Shown: positions 33,690 to 45,528, counted from the first letter of the stretch. The stretch: 64,000 nt of DNA from Diabrotica undecimpunctata (GCF_040954645.1 NC_092811.1:124579411-124643410); one strand, 5' to 3'. The notes: a model not told the origin generated them from the letters alone. A program made the numbers and translations.

Positions 33690-34464
33690 GTATGTTCCGC
33701 CAGAAAGAAGGAAAAGGGGAAGACCACCAAATTCCTGGAGAAGAGAAATTACAAAAACAATGCAATCTAGAGGCTTAGAAGAGGGAGATTGGAGAGATAG
33801 GAAAAGATGGAGGCTGAAATGCGGGAAGCGGCAATCGCCGTAGGACCCCCGTTATATGATGATGATGATGGGCTCAACGAGTCACATTGTCTGACTCCGC
33901 TTTGTACTGGTATACAATGTGTTCGTTTTCTATCTATCTTTGCCTGTATTCGATTATGGAACTAGATGTTTTCGATGGCTTGTATAATATTGATTGGTAT
34001 ACAGTAGGTATAAGACGTCTTCGACTTGGATGCGATCGAAGCCCTTTGTTAGGTCTATAAAACATAGATATGCTGGTTTATTGTACTCCATGGCCTTTTT
34101 TGTGATTTATCTTAGTACAAATACGGCGTCTACGCAGGATCTTCCAGATCTGAATCCTTGTTGTTCATATGATAAAGATAATTGTTAGTTTATTGATTTT
34201 GTTGGTTAGGACTTTTGTGGTAAGTTTAAGTGCGGTGTTCAGTAGATTTATACCTCTATGATTGTTGGGGTCTTCTTTATCTCCTTTCTTGAACATTGGT
34301 ATCGTTATGCTGTTTCTCCATGCCTCTGGTCCTGGCGACTTTCTATTTTTGAGTGAATTTATGGCTATCTCTACTTTCTAAAAACTGATTCATATTTCGT
34401 GTCTTAATTCAGGAACGTTATTGTGTTGATTATTATTTTTCTTTCCTTTAAACAGTTCCGCTAG

Positions 34465-34580
34465 GTATCTTTCCCATTCGTTTGTTGGTATGTCATTGTA
34501 TTCCTTCAATTCTGCCACTTCTTTCCGAATTGAAGGAATATAATAACATACCAGCAAACTAATGGGAAAGAACATTTAGT
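34465..34580. repeat. Imperfect palindrome at the LINE 5' end
   Basis: Sequence 34468-34515 (ttcccattcgtttgttggta...) recurs inverted at 34530-34576 (...taccagcaaactaatgggaa), with a spacer of about 15-25 bp. Both arms encode the same LINE linker region, so the 5' end of the outer LINE carries an inverted partial duplication. Confidence 0.7.
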
Positions 34581-35080
34581 TTATTCTCAATATTAACACC
34601 AAGCTCTGATTGTTTATGTATGTTATTTTAAAACACAAATGATGTATGCTCGATATGTTATTGACTCACTAATTAATTACCCCTTTTAATATGGGACTTA
34701 TTGAAGTTTAATATTGTATTCTTCCGAGTAATTTGCGACGAAATTGGTTTCATTTAACATAATTAGAGCCGCTTCTTTGATTTTCCTCTTTTTAGGAGAC
34801 ATCCATAAACTACGTCGTAAACAATTTGGATTTTTTAATACCCTCTCTTCGTCGAAAATCGTCGTTTACAATTAAGGCCCTCTCTCATTTTGACGTCGCA
34901 ATTGCAACTCATGCTCTTTTCAGTGATTTTTAAAAAAATTTAATATTATTTCTGTATTTTTAAAAATTAACTATTAAAATTTATTTACAAATGTATCATA
35001 ACAAGAATAATTAATTAGGTGCTCTCTGGTAGAACCTAGTGTCAATAGCGACAATTTGAAATACACCAAACGATCAGGTG
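34581..35080. other. No recognisable gene
   Basis: AT-rich non-coding sequence between the outer LINE and the Penelope-type fragment. No motif could be supported. Confidence 0.5.
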
Positions 35081-35085
35081 TGCGC

Positions 35086-35420
35086 TCATGCCCCTCTCCA
35101 TCCTGTTGTTCCATTACTAAGTGTTTCTTTCAGGACTATAATTAACTCTTTCCAGTAAACTCTATGTTTATTTTCCCATTCGTGTTTACATACTTGAAAG
35201 CTATAAAATTCTCTGGTTTTAATATATGATTGATGTTCACTTATTCTAACATTTAATGCTCTTGATGTTTTACCTAAATAAAAATGTTCGCATTCAAAAT
35301 GTATTTTATAAATACAATTCTTTGTTCTTTCTTGTTCATTGTCAGATTTAGTTTTAGGTAAAATATATCTCAATGTGTTTGTTGTTTTGAATGTTGTTAA
35401 AATACTGAATTTATTTCTAT
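35086..35420 (-). pseudogene. Penelope-like element GIY-YIG endonuclease fragment
   Basis: The minus strand encodes TLRYILPKTKSDNEQERTKN, then CIYKIHFECEHFYLGKTSRA, LNVRISEHQSYIKTREFY and VCKHEWENKHRVYWKELIIV. The IYKI...FYLGKT...R..EH pattern is the GIY-YIG nuclease fused to Penelope-type reverse transcriptases. The RT part is not present here. The frame has no internal stop over 95 residues. Confidence 0.75.
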
Positions 35421-36224
35421 CGTTTTAAGTTTTCCGGTAATCCTTTTATGTATATTATTGTTATTTTCCTGGTATTATTTCTTGTGAACGTTATAGAATA
35501 CTTACTAAAATATTGTTTGAATTAAATTCAATATTTGTTAATTAGTTAAGTTCAAGTTAAAAAATAAAATTAAAACACAAATACAGTTACGCTTTCTAAA
35601 AATATTTTATTAAACGACCAGAAGTTTTTAAAACCAGAAACCACGTATATAAGGTCAGTTAACATCTCTTCTTCGTCGATTAAAGGTCTGTAACCATAAT
35701 AGCAAAAACGAGCTGTACAACAACATTAACATTCATTTTATGCATTTCGGCGTCATTATCGTATTAGCTTTAGCATGAACAAGCTAGAAAATCCATCGTT
35801 GTGTATTTAAATGGGAATGCGGAATGAGCCACTAAATTGGGTAGGTACATAAAGTCTAATGGAGACTGCAATTCGGGACGTGCAAGTCCTTGTCGACTGC
35901 ACTCACAAAAATTAAATTTTAATTCAACAGTAACACGGATACATCAATTATTTGTGTTGTATTTAAGCAGAGTCATTCGAAACTCGTGCAAAAGATAATC
36001 TAAGTTTTAATAATACATGTAAACAAAAATGTCAAATAGAATTGTCACACATTTTTTTTGGTCAATTTCTAGGTTAAATTTTAGTCAATCTTTATATGTT
36101 CTACTATATGGAAGGGACCATATAAGGGAAGGCGGGGTGGAATGGGGTACTAAGTTGAAATTAACTTTTAAAAATAAGTTAGGATCAATAATTTAGGCTG
36201 AACATTTTTATATAAACTCATTGT
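35421..36224. other. No recognisable gene; possible pogo terminus near 36130
   Basis: Mostly non-coding. The G-rich string gcggggtggaatggggtact (36132-36151) partly resembles sequence at 41186-41220 (ggggcgaaacggggtactt, accattccgc) and could be one terminus of the pogo-like element. Confidence 0.35.
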
Positions 36225-37049
36225 AATGTTGTTAACATAATTATGTTTTATTTTAACATAATTAATAATATCACTAAAAGAAGGGAAAGCTCCAGGACCA
36301 GACGGAGTACAGTCTGAATTTCTTAAACTTCTTGATGATGAATCTTTAAGAATACTATGTAAATCTTCAATAATATCTATGACACAGGCAACATTCCAAA
36401 AGATTGGCTAGTTTTAGAATTTATTACGTTACCAAAGAAACAGGGAGCGTAAAAGTGCGGAGAATATAGGCTAATAAGTCTAATGAGCCATACACTAAAA
36501 CTTTTTCTTAAAATTATACATCGCAGAATATACTAGCTATGCGAAGAGAGAATACAAGACACACAGTTTGGATTCATGCAAGGCGAGAGATGCACTGTTT
36601 ACTCTACAGGTATTATTCCAAAGATACAGAGATATGACTTGCGATATCTACACCTACTTTGTGGACTACCAAAAAGCATTTGACACAGTTCAACACCGAA
36701 AAATGATGGATGATAAAGACCGGCGTATAATACAAAATTTATACTGGAACCATCAGCCACAATAAGAACAAATTTTGGAGATGAACCGACGGAAGCGATA
36801 TATATTCTATAGAGCGAGGCGTTAGACGAGGATGTATACTTTAACCTATATTATTCAAACTATATTCAGAGGAAATATTTAGTGAAGCCTTCGAAAATTG
36901 CGAACATGGAATCCTTTTAAATGGAGAACGCCTAAACAACATTCGCTATGCAGATGACACCGTTATTTTTGCTGACAGTTTAAACAGTTTACAGCAACTA
37001 ATAAGCAAAGTAAATGAAGTTAGTGAAAGATTTGGACTACAAGTAAACA

Positions 37050-38489
37050 TATTTTTTTTTAATAACGGATTGATTATGGCTATCGCCGATTCTCTGATTT
37101 CCTTCTTTTTCTGTAATATTCAGTAGCATCTTCTAAGTCTCTTGCCGCCATTGCTTCATCAATATCGTTGCGCCAACTTCTCCGTGGTCGTCCTCTCTTT
37201 CTTCTTTCAGGAGGGATCCACTCCAGTACTCTTCTTGGCCATTTTTACTCTGGCATTCTTTTACCATGTCCGAACCAGATTAATTGTTTTCTTTCTATGT
37301 CATTATTGATATTTCGCTCCATTTTCATTTCGTTTCTTATTTGTTCGTTTCTAACTCTCTCCAGTTTTAATCTACCGCAGCTTCATCTCAGATAATCCAT
37401 TTCTGTAGTCATAAATTTAATTCTATTACCTTTGGTGACGTCCCATACTTCCGAACCGTAAAGTGTAATACTTTGGACTATACTACCGTAAATGTGTTTT
37501 TTGGTTTCTCGTCGAATTGTTTTTTTGCCAGAGATAAGAGTTTAAGGCACGGGTCGCTGCTCTGCCCTTGTTTATTCTTTCCCTGATTTCATCTGCGCTA
37601 TTTCCCTTCTTATTGAAAATGACCACCAAATATTTGCAGGATTGCACGCCTTTGATTTTGTCGTCTTCCAAGACTAGGTCGCATATTTCATCTGTTCCCA
37701 CTGAGAGATATTCACATTTTGTCATATTCATGTTTAGACCTGCCACCTCATATTCTTTTTGCAGTTTTCTTATCATATAGCTAAGATAGTAGCTGTCTTC
37801 GGCAATTACTACCTTCTTCTTCTTGTGCCACTCCTATCGAAGATTGGAAATCATCAAGGCTATCCTGACTTTGTTTATTATAATTACTATAATTTACTAA
37901 TAATTTACTATAATTAATTTTACTAATTTACTATAATTTACTAATTTATTTCTAATTTATTTACTAATTTACTATATATGTAAATATATCTATTTACTAA
38001 TTTACTATAATTACTACCTGGTCATCCGCAAAGAAAAGTGTATATAGCGTATTTTCCTACACCATTATTCCCATGTTTCTACAGTTTTTTACCCATTTCA
38101 CTAAGGATCTGTCCAAATCATTTTTAAATAAGGTTCTGCACTACTGCATTCAAACCATTACCTTAAGTTCTTAAGCCAGGATTATTCTTCGTCTTTCCAC
38201 ATTTCGCTTTCCACGGTGACAGACAGCAGCCTTGTCTTAGTCCCTTTGTTGTTTGAAAAGGAGAGGTGATTTCTTGTCCCATTTTAATTCTTGCAAAGTT
38301 TTGTTCGTAGTATTTTTGAGTGGCGTTAATAAGAATTGGGTTTATTTTCAAGTTACCCATTTCTATCCATAGTTGGGAGATCGGTACACTGTCATATGCT
38401 TTTTCAAAATCTATTAAAGGTATATGGGTTTCTCTATTTCTCTGCACTCGTTTTTCCATTGCAATTTTTCGTCCAACTGCGCTTATCAA
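37050..38489 (-). mobile_element. RTE-like LINE (FADDQVV subfamily) nested in the plus LINE
   Basis: The minus strand encodes THIPLIDFEKAYDSVPISQL, TTKGLRQGCCLSPWKAK at 38430-38200, catalytic FFADDQVV at about 38035-38010, MIRKLQKEYEVAGLNMNMTK and CKYLVVIFNKKGNSADEIRE at 37780-37500, and the end AARDLEDATEYYRKRRKS at 37140-37090, finishing in AAAAAAAA at 37052-37060. A 195-bp piece at 37814-38008 interrupts it in the active-site region. About 25 codons of the host LINE are missing at the junction. Confidence 0.7.
37814..38008 (-). mobile_element. LINE 3' stub followed by an AT-rich tandem repeat, with 10-bp target duplication
   Basis: Flanked by aattactacc at 37804-37813 and 38009-38018. The left 60 bp is a (CTT)n tail plus a LINE C-terminus (minus: KVRIALMISNLR-like). 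The remaining 130 bp repeats units such as tttactaatttactataatt with variations. Neither a normal LINE nor a simple microsatellite accounts for the whole piece. Confidence 0.7.
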
Positions 38490-39319
38490 GAATACACCAG
38501 TGGACCGAGTAAAACAGTTTACTTATCTTGGAACAATAGTAAACGAACAATGGGATAACTCACAAGAAGTAAAATGTAGAATAGAGAAGGCTAGAAGTGC
38601 ATTCAACAACATGACCAAACTCTTTGAAAGTCACAACCTTAATCTGGAGATAAAAGTAAGGCTCCTACGATGTTATATCTTCTCGATATTTTGGACACTT
38701 ACTGAAGCGACTGAGAAAAAACTTAAAGTTTTCGAGATGTGGCTATACAGAAGAATCCTAAGGATATCATGGATGGACAAGATAACCAACGAGACTGTAC
38801 TACGAAAAATTGGGAAAGAAAGAGAAGTAATGTATATGATTAAAAGGAGAAAATTAGAACATCTCGGACACATAATGAGAAACGGCACTAAATACAGATT
38901 ACTAAAAATAATCCATCAAGGCAAAGTATTCGGAAAGCGAAGAATTGGGCGAAGAAGAATATTATGGTTAAAAAACCTGAGGAAATGGTTCTCCACAATA
39001 ACAACTAATCTATTTAAAGCATCAGTTATTGAAATAATTATAGCCAGAATAATCGCCAATATTCGAAACGAATAGGCACCAAAAGAAGAAGAATGTTGTT
39101 AACATTATATTACAATATTATTTTTTTGTAAGAACAAAAACAGAAGTTTGTTATGAAAATATTAAACAATGTCAATTGCCCCGTTTTGCCCCTGAATCGG
39201 GACACAACGGGTTAGTCATTACAGGATTAGTGAAATTTATAAAAAACATCAACTAAAGTGTAATTATTAAGTCTAATTATTATTAAGTACCGTTGAAAAG
39301 TCATTTTATGTTGATAATT

Positions 39320-41250
39320 GAAGTTAATCTTATTGGCAATGTTCGCACACGAGTATAGCCTCATCGTCTTCACTGTCCACTTCTGCGCAAGAATTGTAGG
39401 CCCATTTCCTACACAGGGAACAAGCAACCCAGCCCTCTAAAGATTGAGAGTAGAAATCACCGCAATACAAACGAACATTCATCTGAATTGCTATCTTTAG
39501 TTTTGTTTTCTTGTTTCTTGGCTGCTTGGTTTTCCCATTCTTCTTTTGATTCATTACCTTAGCTTTTCCAATCTTATTTTGAATTTACATATTAAATAGT
39601 CTCTACCTTGCTATGTTTTCTTTAGCAATAGTCTTTTCTTCTTTCTCTTTTATTGGAGCCTCTTACTCTCGTTTGTCCGGCGAATCTGTTAGGTTAGCAG
39701 TATTTCCTCTTCTTCGAGTCGTTCTTTTTTACTTCCTTGGACTTTTGAAATAGGAATTATTATTTCAGTTAAAAGCCAGGTAAATGCAGAGTCAGTCTTG
39801 TCAGTCATTACCCAGGAGCAACCAGGAGTGGAATTTGGCATCATCAAATCGAACCTTTTTAGCCGAACTGCTATCATGGTTTAAAACTTCACTCAATTCA
39901 CCATTATTACTCAAAGTTGAAGGATTGTGCTTTTCAATAGGCGCGCTCGTCGAAGATGATTCCATTTATCCTTTTTCCATCGAGACCGTCTCCTTTGATG
40001 AAGGTACAGCAGCTTGTTGAATGTCAGTTGTGTCTGCCGGAAGAAAGTCACACTTCCTAAAAAGAGTTTGGTCGGCTGGATAAATCCCTGTAGCTCTAAA
40101 ATCCCTGACAGCAGTCCCCATAGTAGTGCTTTTGATAAAGGCTGATCCAAAAAGCGTTGAAATTTGAAAAAACGTTAAGATTTCCCCTGGGTTGCTACCT
40201 AGCCATTTTCGAAGTTCTTCAGTATAAAAAAGGCTTCATAAAGGACACATCCAGTGGCTGAAGTTTATGCGAACAATGCATAGTCTATAAGCTCAAAGCT
40301 CTTTATGTGAGCTGAGTGTCCTTCAAATATAAGAAGAACCGGAAAGTCCTTAGAAGCTTAGAAAATACCACAAACTTTTTAAATCATGGCAAAAACAACT
40401 CTGCAATTATCCATCCAGTGCTGTGCACCTCAGGCCAAAGTCCTGGAGGTAATCTCAGCTCAAACTGTTTCTGCATTTTTTTTAGAAAAAATTGACATTG
40501 GTGGCATGTATGCTCCACTCGGAGACATGAAAGTAAGGTTTCACCCCTTTTGGCCGAAGTTAGTGAGCCGCTTGACCTTACAAGCTATGATTTTGGAATT
40601 GTTATTAGGGTTTACTGGGACACCAGTTATGCGTAAGTATATGCGTGTAAATTTTTACTTGTCTACCACGTTTGCAAGCAACGAAAAAAAGCCACTTTAT
40701 TGAAGCCCATAGCTTTGGCGCCAGATGTTGACTTAGGTTACCAAAGCAATAAAGTATGGTTTCTCTTTAAAAATCCATTAACCCATTCTTGACCAGCGAT
40801 TCCATTCTTAAATCTGTGAGCTAGGAAATTTCTTACAGCTAACTGATAAGCTAAGAGACTCCATAATTTTCAAATAGCTCATGAGCTCATATTCTTACTT
40901 TTCGGCAAAGACAGGTTGAAATTTCCTTACTGTTTTGTCGATATCGTACTGTAGATCTTCCTTTTTTTCTTAACATGTCTCTATAGGGTACCTTGGGAAA
41001 CATTAAATTGATTTAAAGCTTTCAAATAACCTAATTGATCAAAAATAACCCCTTCGTCAGTAGTTTTCATAGTCTCAGTAGACCATGACTGTCTATTCGT
41101 CTTCCTTTTGTATACTCGAACTATCTGAAATAGAAGAAAAATGGTTACGAACCTAATATAGACTTCCTGTTTAATAAAAATAGTGTGGGGCGAAACGGGG
41201 TACTTCACCATTCCGCACCAAGTACACGATCTATTTTAACAAGCTATGGT
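39320..41250 (-). pseudogene. pogo/Tigger-like transposase, decayed over its whole length
   Basis: In minus-strand order: psq-type helix-turn-helix (VRVYKRKTNRQSWSTETMKT, QLGYLKALNQFNVSQGTL), CENPB-type region (NGIAGQEWVNGFLKRNHTLL), DDE region with HCSHKLQPLDVSFMKPF, EELRKWLGSNPGEILTFFQI, then SAFIKSTTMGTAVRDFRATG and IYPADQTLF. A C-terminal PHD-like finger follows at 39540-39330 (CGDFYSQSLEGWVACSLCRK, WAYNSC, CEHC). Many frameshifts and stops. The LINE at 36239-39091 sits downstream and may have split the element. Confidence 0.75.
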
Positions 41251-41259
41251 CACTCGAAA

Positions 41260-42300
41260 ACGATGGGTAAGAAAACTTTTGACTAGACTAAACGAAAGCT
41301 AAATAAACATCCTACAAGTATTACCAACTAACATTGGTAAAAAAACAAGCATGTGCAACTTACCCTGTTCATAAAATCACCACCAGTTACAAATTATAAG
41401 CGGAAAACCACGCAAAGATAGTTTCACGTTGTTAACGGCAAGAAAACTAGACAAACATGGCACGGATCTTCACTCCCACTATACTGGTGTACTGTTTTCA
41501 CTTATCGTCACTGGCTGCAGCATATCATTGATACTTTACTGATATACCTCAGTCCAATACTTTAAATTTTAGCGATTTACATTACTACACAGTTTAAATA
41601 TTGCTTCGTCGGAAAAACATATCTTGTTAACAAAGTCCTCATCAGTTACAATTTTATTCATCATTACTATTACTATTAAATTAAAATCTACGGTCGCGGT
41701 AATCTTCATTTAATTCTTGCAACAGCTGGTTTGTGCAGAATTTAAATGAATTCTTATGTAATACACGCAAGACTGAAGAATGGCCTACATTATGTATTTC
41801 TGCAGTATATTATGCAGTATAATCATGTACAACAAGGATTCGGACGCCTGGTTCTCTTGGCTATCTAAACGACTTCTTTCAATATATACATGAAATCAAT
41901 ATATATATATATATACACACTAGTAATGCAAGAGGAAGAAAAACGCCAAAATATCAGTAGGTATCGACTTCAAAAGAAATCGGTACATCTGCCTTTTATC
42001 TTAAGGGAGAATTTTTTCTCCGCGTTCTGAATCTCAGTAGTAAAAATATATTTAAAAACCGCAGCAAATACATATAAAAGAAACAATTTGTATATAAATT
42101 GGTAATTTTAGAATGTTAGAATGTGACGGAAGCAAAAATGGAGTAACTTTATTGCAGTAAAATATTTTTTCAGTATCAGTTTTTCAATCTTGCAGTGGAT
42201 ATTAAAATATGGTTAGCTATATTTCTTAGTTAAATAAATCAAAATTATTTTATTTATTACTCGGTGTATTTATTACATACGGGGATCTGAATAGTCAAGC
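41260..42300. other. No recognisable gene
   Basis: Non-coding AT-rich DNA with a short TA stretch at about 41899-41913. No protein motif or repeat end could be supported. Confidence 0.45.
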
Positions 42301-42309
42301 ACGCTCTCG

Positions 42310-42850
42310 AAAAATCGGCATAAGTGCGGCCAGGCTCATAAGTCTGGCAATGCTGTCGAAAAAGATTAAAACAAAGCATGTTCGTGCTTCAGACAGTTGT
42401 TGTATCTGTGTCGGTATCATGATAGGCCGTGGTCATCGAGTAGACTCGTTTTCAGAATGAAAACACGTCATGTGTGCGGGAGTACCTTAATGTTCATTTT
42501 GGAAAATGGATAGGCAGACGAGAAATCGTTGAGTGGCCCGCACGGTCATGTGCCCTAATACCCTGTGGGGCCTTCTCAAGGACCGCGTTTTTACAAGAGG
42601 ACCACGCGCTCTTCCCGACCTCCGAACTGCAATTATTGAAGAAGAATTTGAAAAGCTTGATGTGCTTCACCGATCACCGGACCTGTCTCTCCGTTGCGAA
42701 ACGTTGCAGTAAATGTATTGATCAAGATGGGCATCAATTTGAGCACTTACAGTAACCCTTTTTCGAATCCCTTTTGTAATTTCTTTGAATACATTCATTT
42801 TGATGCTGCATTTTTTCTTTTAAATGCCGACTTATGCCGACTCCTGTATG
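42310..42850 (+). pseudogene. Mariner-like transposase C-terminal fragment, deleted element
   Basis: The frame 42455-42755 reads VREYLNVHFGKWIGRREIVE, WPARSCALIPCGAF (normally WPARSPDLTPLDFF), then SVAKRCSKCIDQDGHQFEHL. This is the C-terminus of an insect mariner-type transposase with the last catalytic acidic residue lost. Similar ggcataag motifs at 42317-42324 and inverted at 42826-42835 may be the ends, implying internal deletion. Confidence 0.6.
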
Positions 42851-42869
42851 TTATAACCCAAAAATGATA

Positions 42870-43562
42870 CGTCAACAAAATTAAATAAATAATTCTTTTA
42901 ACAAATAAAGTTTTATTCACAATTATATACACCAAAATTTGTTAAAAAAATTGTCCATTGAATTCTAAACATACACTAAGTCTCCTCTGCAACAAACAAA
43001 ACAACACTGCTTTCTTATTACTAAATTGTTAATTTAAGGAAAGTGATTAGTGAAGATAATCCTGTTCATATCTTACTGTGATTAGTATTTTTCTAGACGT
43101 CTCTATAGAATTGAGACATGAAATGCAGAGAATGTCCATGGCAGCGTTTCCTATTATATAACCATACACTGTAGAGGTTTACAACATAAAGGGAATCTAA
43201 TTAAACCGAGTTATTAGGTTTGTACGTTTGAATCGGTGTAATTATCATACCTCACCTGTTGTGTTAAATGGAGCACTTGCTGGAACGTTTGGGTAAACTC
43301 CATATGCATATCTCAGATTTGTTATATTTTTATACAGTCGTTTTACTTTTTACTCCACAATTTATTTTATTAGTTGCCAGTATATTAAAAGAACAGTTAG
43401 AATGTCATTAATAATTAATAGTTTAATTTGATGTTGAGTAAGAAGCCTGCATAGATTGGAATTTTTATTTATGGTCTAAAATAAAAACAAAACGGAGTAA
43501 ATAATTAGAAAGACGAGCTAAAGAGACATGGATTAAAGAAAAATGTAGGGAAATATAAGAAC
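42870..43562. other. No recognisable gene
   Basis: AT-rich, no frame of note, no repeat ends identified. Confidence 0.45.
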
Positions 43563-43699
43563 TAGAGCAGGAGTGGCCAAACTTTCTTAACAGTGTACCA
43601 CTATCTGTTTATGAAAAGTTAGTCGTGCCACCAAAAATTTTCTAACAAAAAATTCAATAGGTAGGTGGAATTTGTATGAAATAACAAAAAATATATGTA

Positions 43700-43850
43700 G
43701 CTACAATAGTATATTATTTCACGTGCATGTAATGATGGCTATTACTCACGATGATGAAGTTTGCTACACGAGCGAAAGTGAGTGTTGTAATTCATCAGAG
43801 TGAGTAATAGCCATTACATGCAAGTAAAATACTATACTTTTTCTACGACC
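43700..43850. repeat. Palindromic (foldback) repeat inside the hAT
   Basis: Left arm tgtaatgatggctattactc (43729-43748) with flanks returns inverted as gagtaatagccattaca at 43802-43818. Arms are extended by atgatgaa/ttcatca inward and by partly matching tatt/aata outward. Total about 150 bp with a 25-35 bp centre, like a MITE nested in the hAT. Confidence 0.7.
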
Positions 43851-43936
43851 TTTTTTATTTTAAACAGTAAAACAATATAGTTATCAACTACTCGTGATTG
43901 TTTATTACTAGTAGTACATGTTTATGGTTGATGTGG

Positions 43937-44272
43937 TTAATGTGGCTTGTGAATCTGAATTTTCTTAATTAAATCTTGAATGTTGGGGTAAATTTTTGTT
44001 ACAGCTAATAAAATTAGATTTTTCAAATGATTATTGGTTAATTTTGAACGATATTGTGATTTAATAACATTCATAATTGAAAACATTTCTTCACAAACGT
44101 ACGTCGAACCAAAACGACAACAATACCGCAAAGCAAAATTGTGAAGATATGGAAAATCAGCTGTGGAAACGTATTTCCAAAATTCAATATAATTTGAAAT
44201 ACTTGTACTTGAAACAAGCTCGTTATGTTTATTTTTCAACAAAATATTACTTTGCAAATCTATTATTTCCAT
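43937..44272 (-). pseudogene. hAT transposase C-terminal dimerisation region
   Basis: Reads MEIIDLQSNILLKNKHNELV, FWKYVSTADFPYLHNFALRY, CCRFGSTYVCEEMFSIMNVI, KSQYRSKLTNNHLKNLILLA. The block STYVCE..FS.MN.IKS..R..L.N.HL is the conserved end of hAT transposases. The zinc finger and catalytic DD residues are gone. Confidence 0.85.
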
Positions 44273-44744
44273 TTGGAATTCCGGCGGATAATTTTCAACG
44301 TCTTTAAGTGAAATGGAAAAAGGATTTGCGAAAAAGAAATCGCGATATCGTCCTCATATTTACATTTTGAAGTTGATGGCTTACTCGTGGTCATTTCGAA
44401 AACAATTGTTTTAAAAGGAAATAAACTGTAAAAACACTATCTCACAAGGCAAACAGACTTGAAGCGTCTCGCACAAAAGTTGAGAATCAACTGAGAACTG
44501 AGTCCTGAGTCAACCGGGCATCGACAATCGACAAAACGATGAATAACGTGAACGTGTCTAGCGCCAGGCAGTGGCGTACAATAAAAGAGTGGCGTAGAAT
44601 AAAAGACGAATTTTTAATTTTAACTAAGTGAATTTTTTTTTATTTTTTTTTATTTTTCCAAAAAGTCCTCGCGTGCCACTTTAAAGACACCGCCGTGCCA
44701 CAACGTGGCACGCGTGCCGTGGTTTGGTCACCCTGAACTAGAGG

Positions 44745-45500
44745 ATTATCACTTCTATTTGTATAAGAAAATTAGAGAAGAAGTCAATATTCGTAGAAGT
44801 AGAAACACAGTGTAATACCCAAATTATCCATGAGAAATGCTTGTTAATAAGTATATATAAGTGATAGATACGAAACGTTAGCATGTAATTTAAAATTATC
44901 ATCAAAAATCAAGAAAATATCAATTTTATATCAAAAATCGAGAATTTGATAGATCTCAGATATGCCAACACGCATGGGAAAATGAACGTAAGTTCAATAG
45001 ACTAGGGCGGATCTGTTTTCAGGTGGATGTGAGACTTGGTATTAGGATTTTTGCAGAAATAGGTGATAACTTGAGTAATAATAATTGAAAATTCCATAGT
45101 GATCGGTTAAAGCTTTGAGGACTAGTGGTTATCACTACTAACCACAGATTGAATAATTTTTCTTTATGTGCCTGCTGGTTTCTCACCAAATCCGTTCTGT
45201 ATAATTGGTTACCTATGTACCTCACAATTGTATTTCAGTAGCGATTTATACATATCCCGGGTAAAAAAAGTTATTATCGTCATATTTACATTAATGGTAC
45301 ATTGACAGTGACATTATCGGTGTTTTGCTTTGTGTATTTATTTATTTCGAGTAGTTTTTCTTATAAAAGTGTCTCAAAATGTCAGGTGGTTAGTATATTG
45401 TTTAGAAAATGTAATAACATAAAAAAACAAAAAGTGGTTCTGATGTAACTTTTACCGGCACTTTTTATTGCTGGTTTTGGTTGGTAACTTAATCGAAGAC
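44745..45500. other. No recognisable gene
   Basis: Non-coding; the right part (45240-45500) may belong to the 5' region of the piggyBac-like element that follows, but no terminus was fixed. Confidence 0.4.
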
Positions 45501-45528
45501 ACACTGGTCCGTAAGAGACTTCCTAAAT

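Larger units (their letters stand above)
28406..33868 (+). mobile_element. RTE-like LINE (middle layer, FADDQVV subfamily) carrying the LTR element
   Basis: Flanked by tgggctcaac at 28396-28405 and 33869-33878. Coding runs 28410-30264, then, past the LTR element, 33690-33842 (ERRKRGRPPNSWRREITKTM, GDWRDRKRWRLKCGKRQSP). The 3' tail is (ATG)n at 33857-33870. Confidence 0.85.
27585..34580 (-). mobile_element. RTE-like LINE (outermost of three nested layers), split by the LINE at 28406-33868
   Basis: 5' half at 34530-33869: EYNDIPTNEWERYLAELFKG, INSLKNRKSPGPEAWRNSIT, IPMFKKGDKEDPNNHRGINL, then GVRQCDSLSP at the break. 3' half at 28405-27588: LSPLLVNIIRDEIIQAVRKG, a decayed LCYSDDAV active site, AAIRPIATYTAETKPDTAKT and RMAEDRIVRIARDKSP, with a (TTC)n tail at 27588-27606. 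Both halves contain tgggctcaac, the duplication made by the inner LINE. Confidence 0.75.
36239..39091 (+). mobile_element. RTE-like LINE inserted with 14-bp target duplication, itself split by a minus LINE
   Basis: Flanked by aatgttgttaacat at 36225-36238 and 39092-39105. The 5' part (36275-37049) encodes EGKAPGPDGVQSEFLKLLDD, YRLISLMSHTLKLFLKIIHR, TYFVDYQKAFDTVQHRKM, RGVRRGCILT, catalytic IRYADDTVIFADSLNS and LQVNI, with several stops. The 3' part (38490-39075, open) gives VDRVKQFTYLGTIVNEQWDN, FEMWLYRRILRISWMDKITN, HLGHIMRN and ARIIANIRNE, with an AAGAAGAAG tail. Confidence 0.8.
43571..44735 (-). mobile_element. hAT element, internally deleted, perfect 8-bp target duplication
   Basis: aactagag lies at 43563-43570 and 44736-44743. 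Ends are CAGGAGTGGCCAAAC (left) and, inverted, CAGGGTGACCAAACCACGG (right), typical hAT termini. The interior keeps only the last part of the transposase (43937-44272) plus a palindrome at 43700-43850. Confidence 0.88.
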
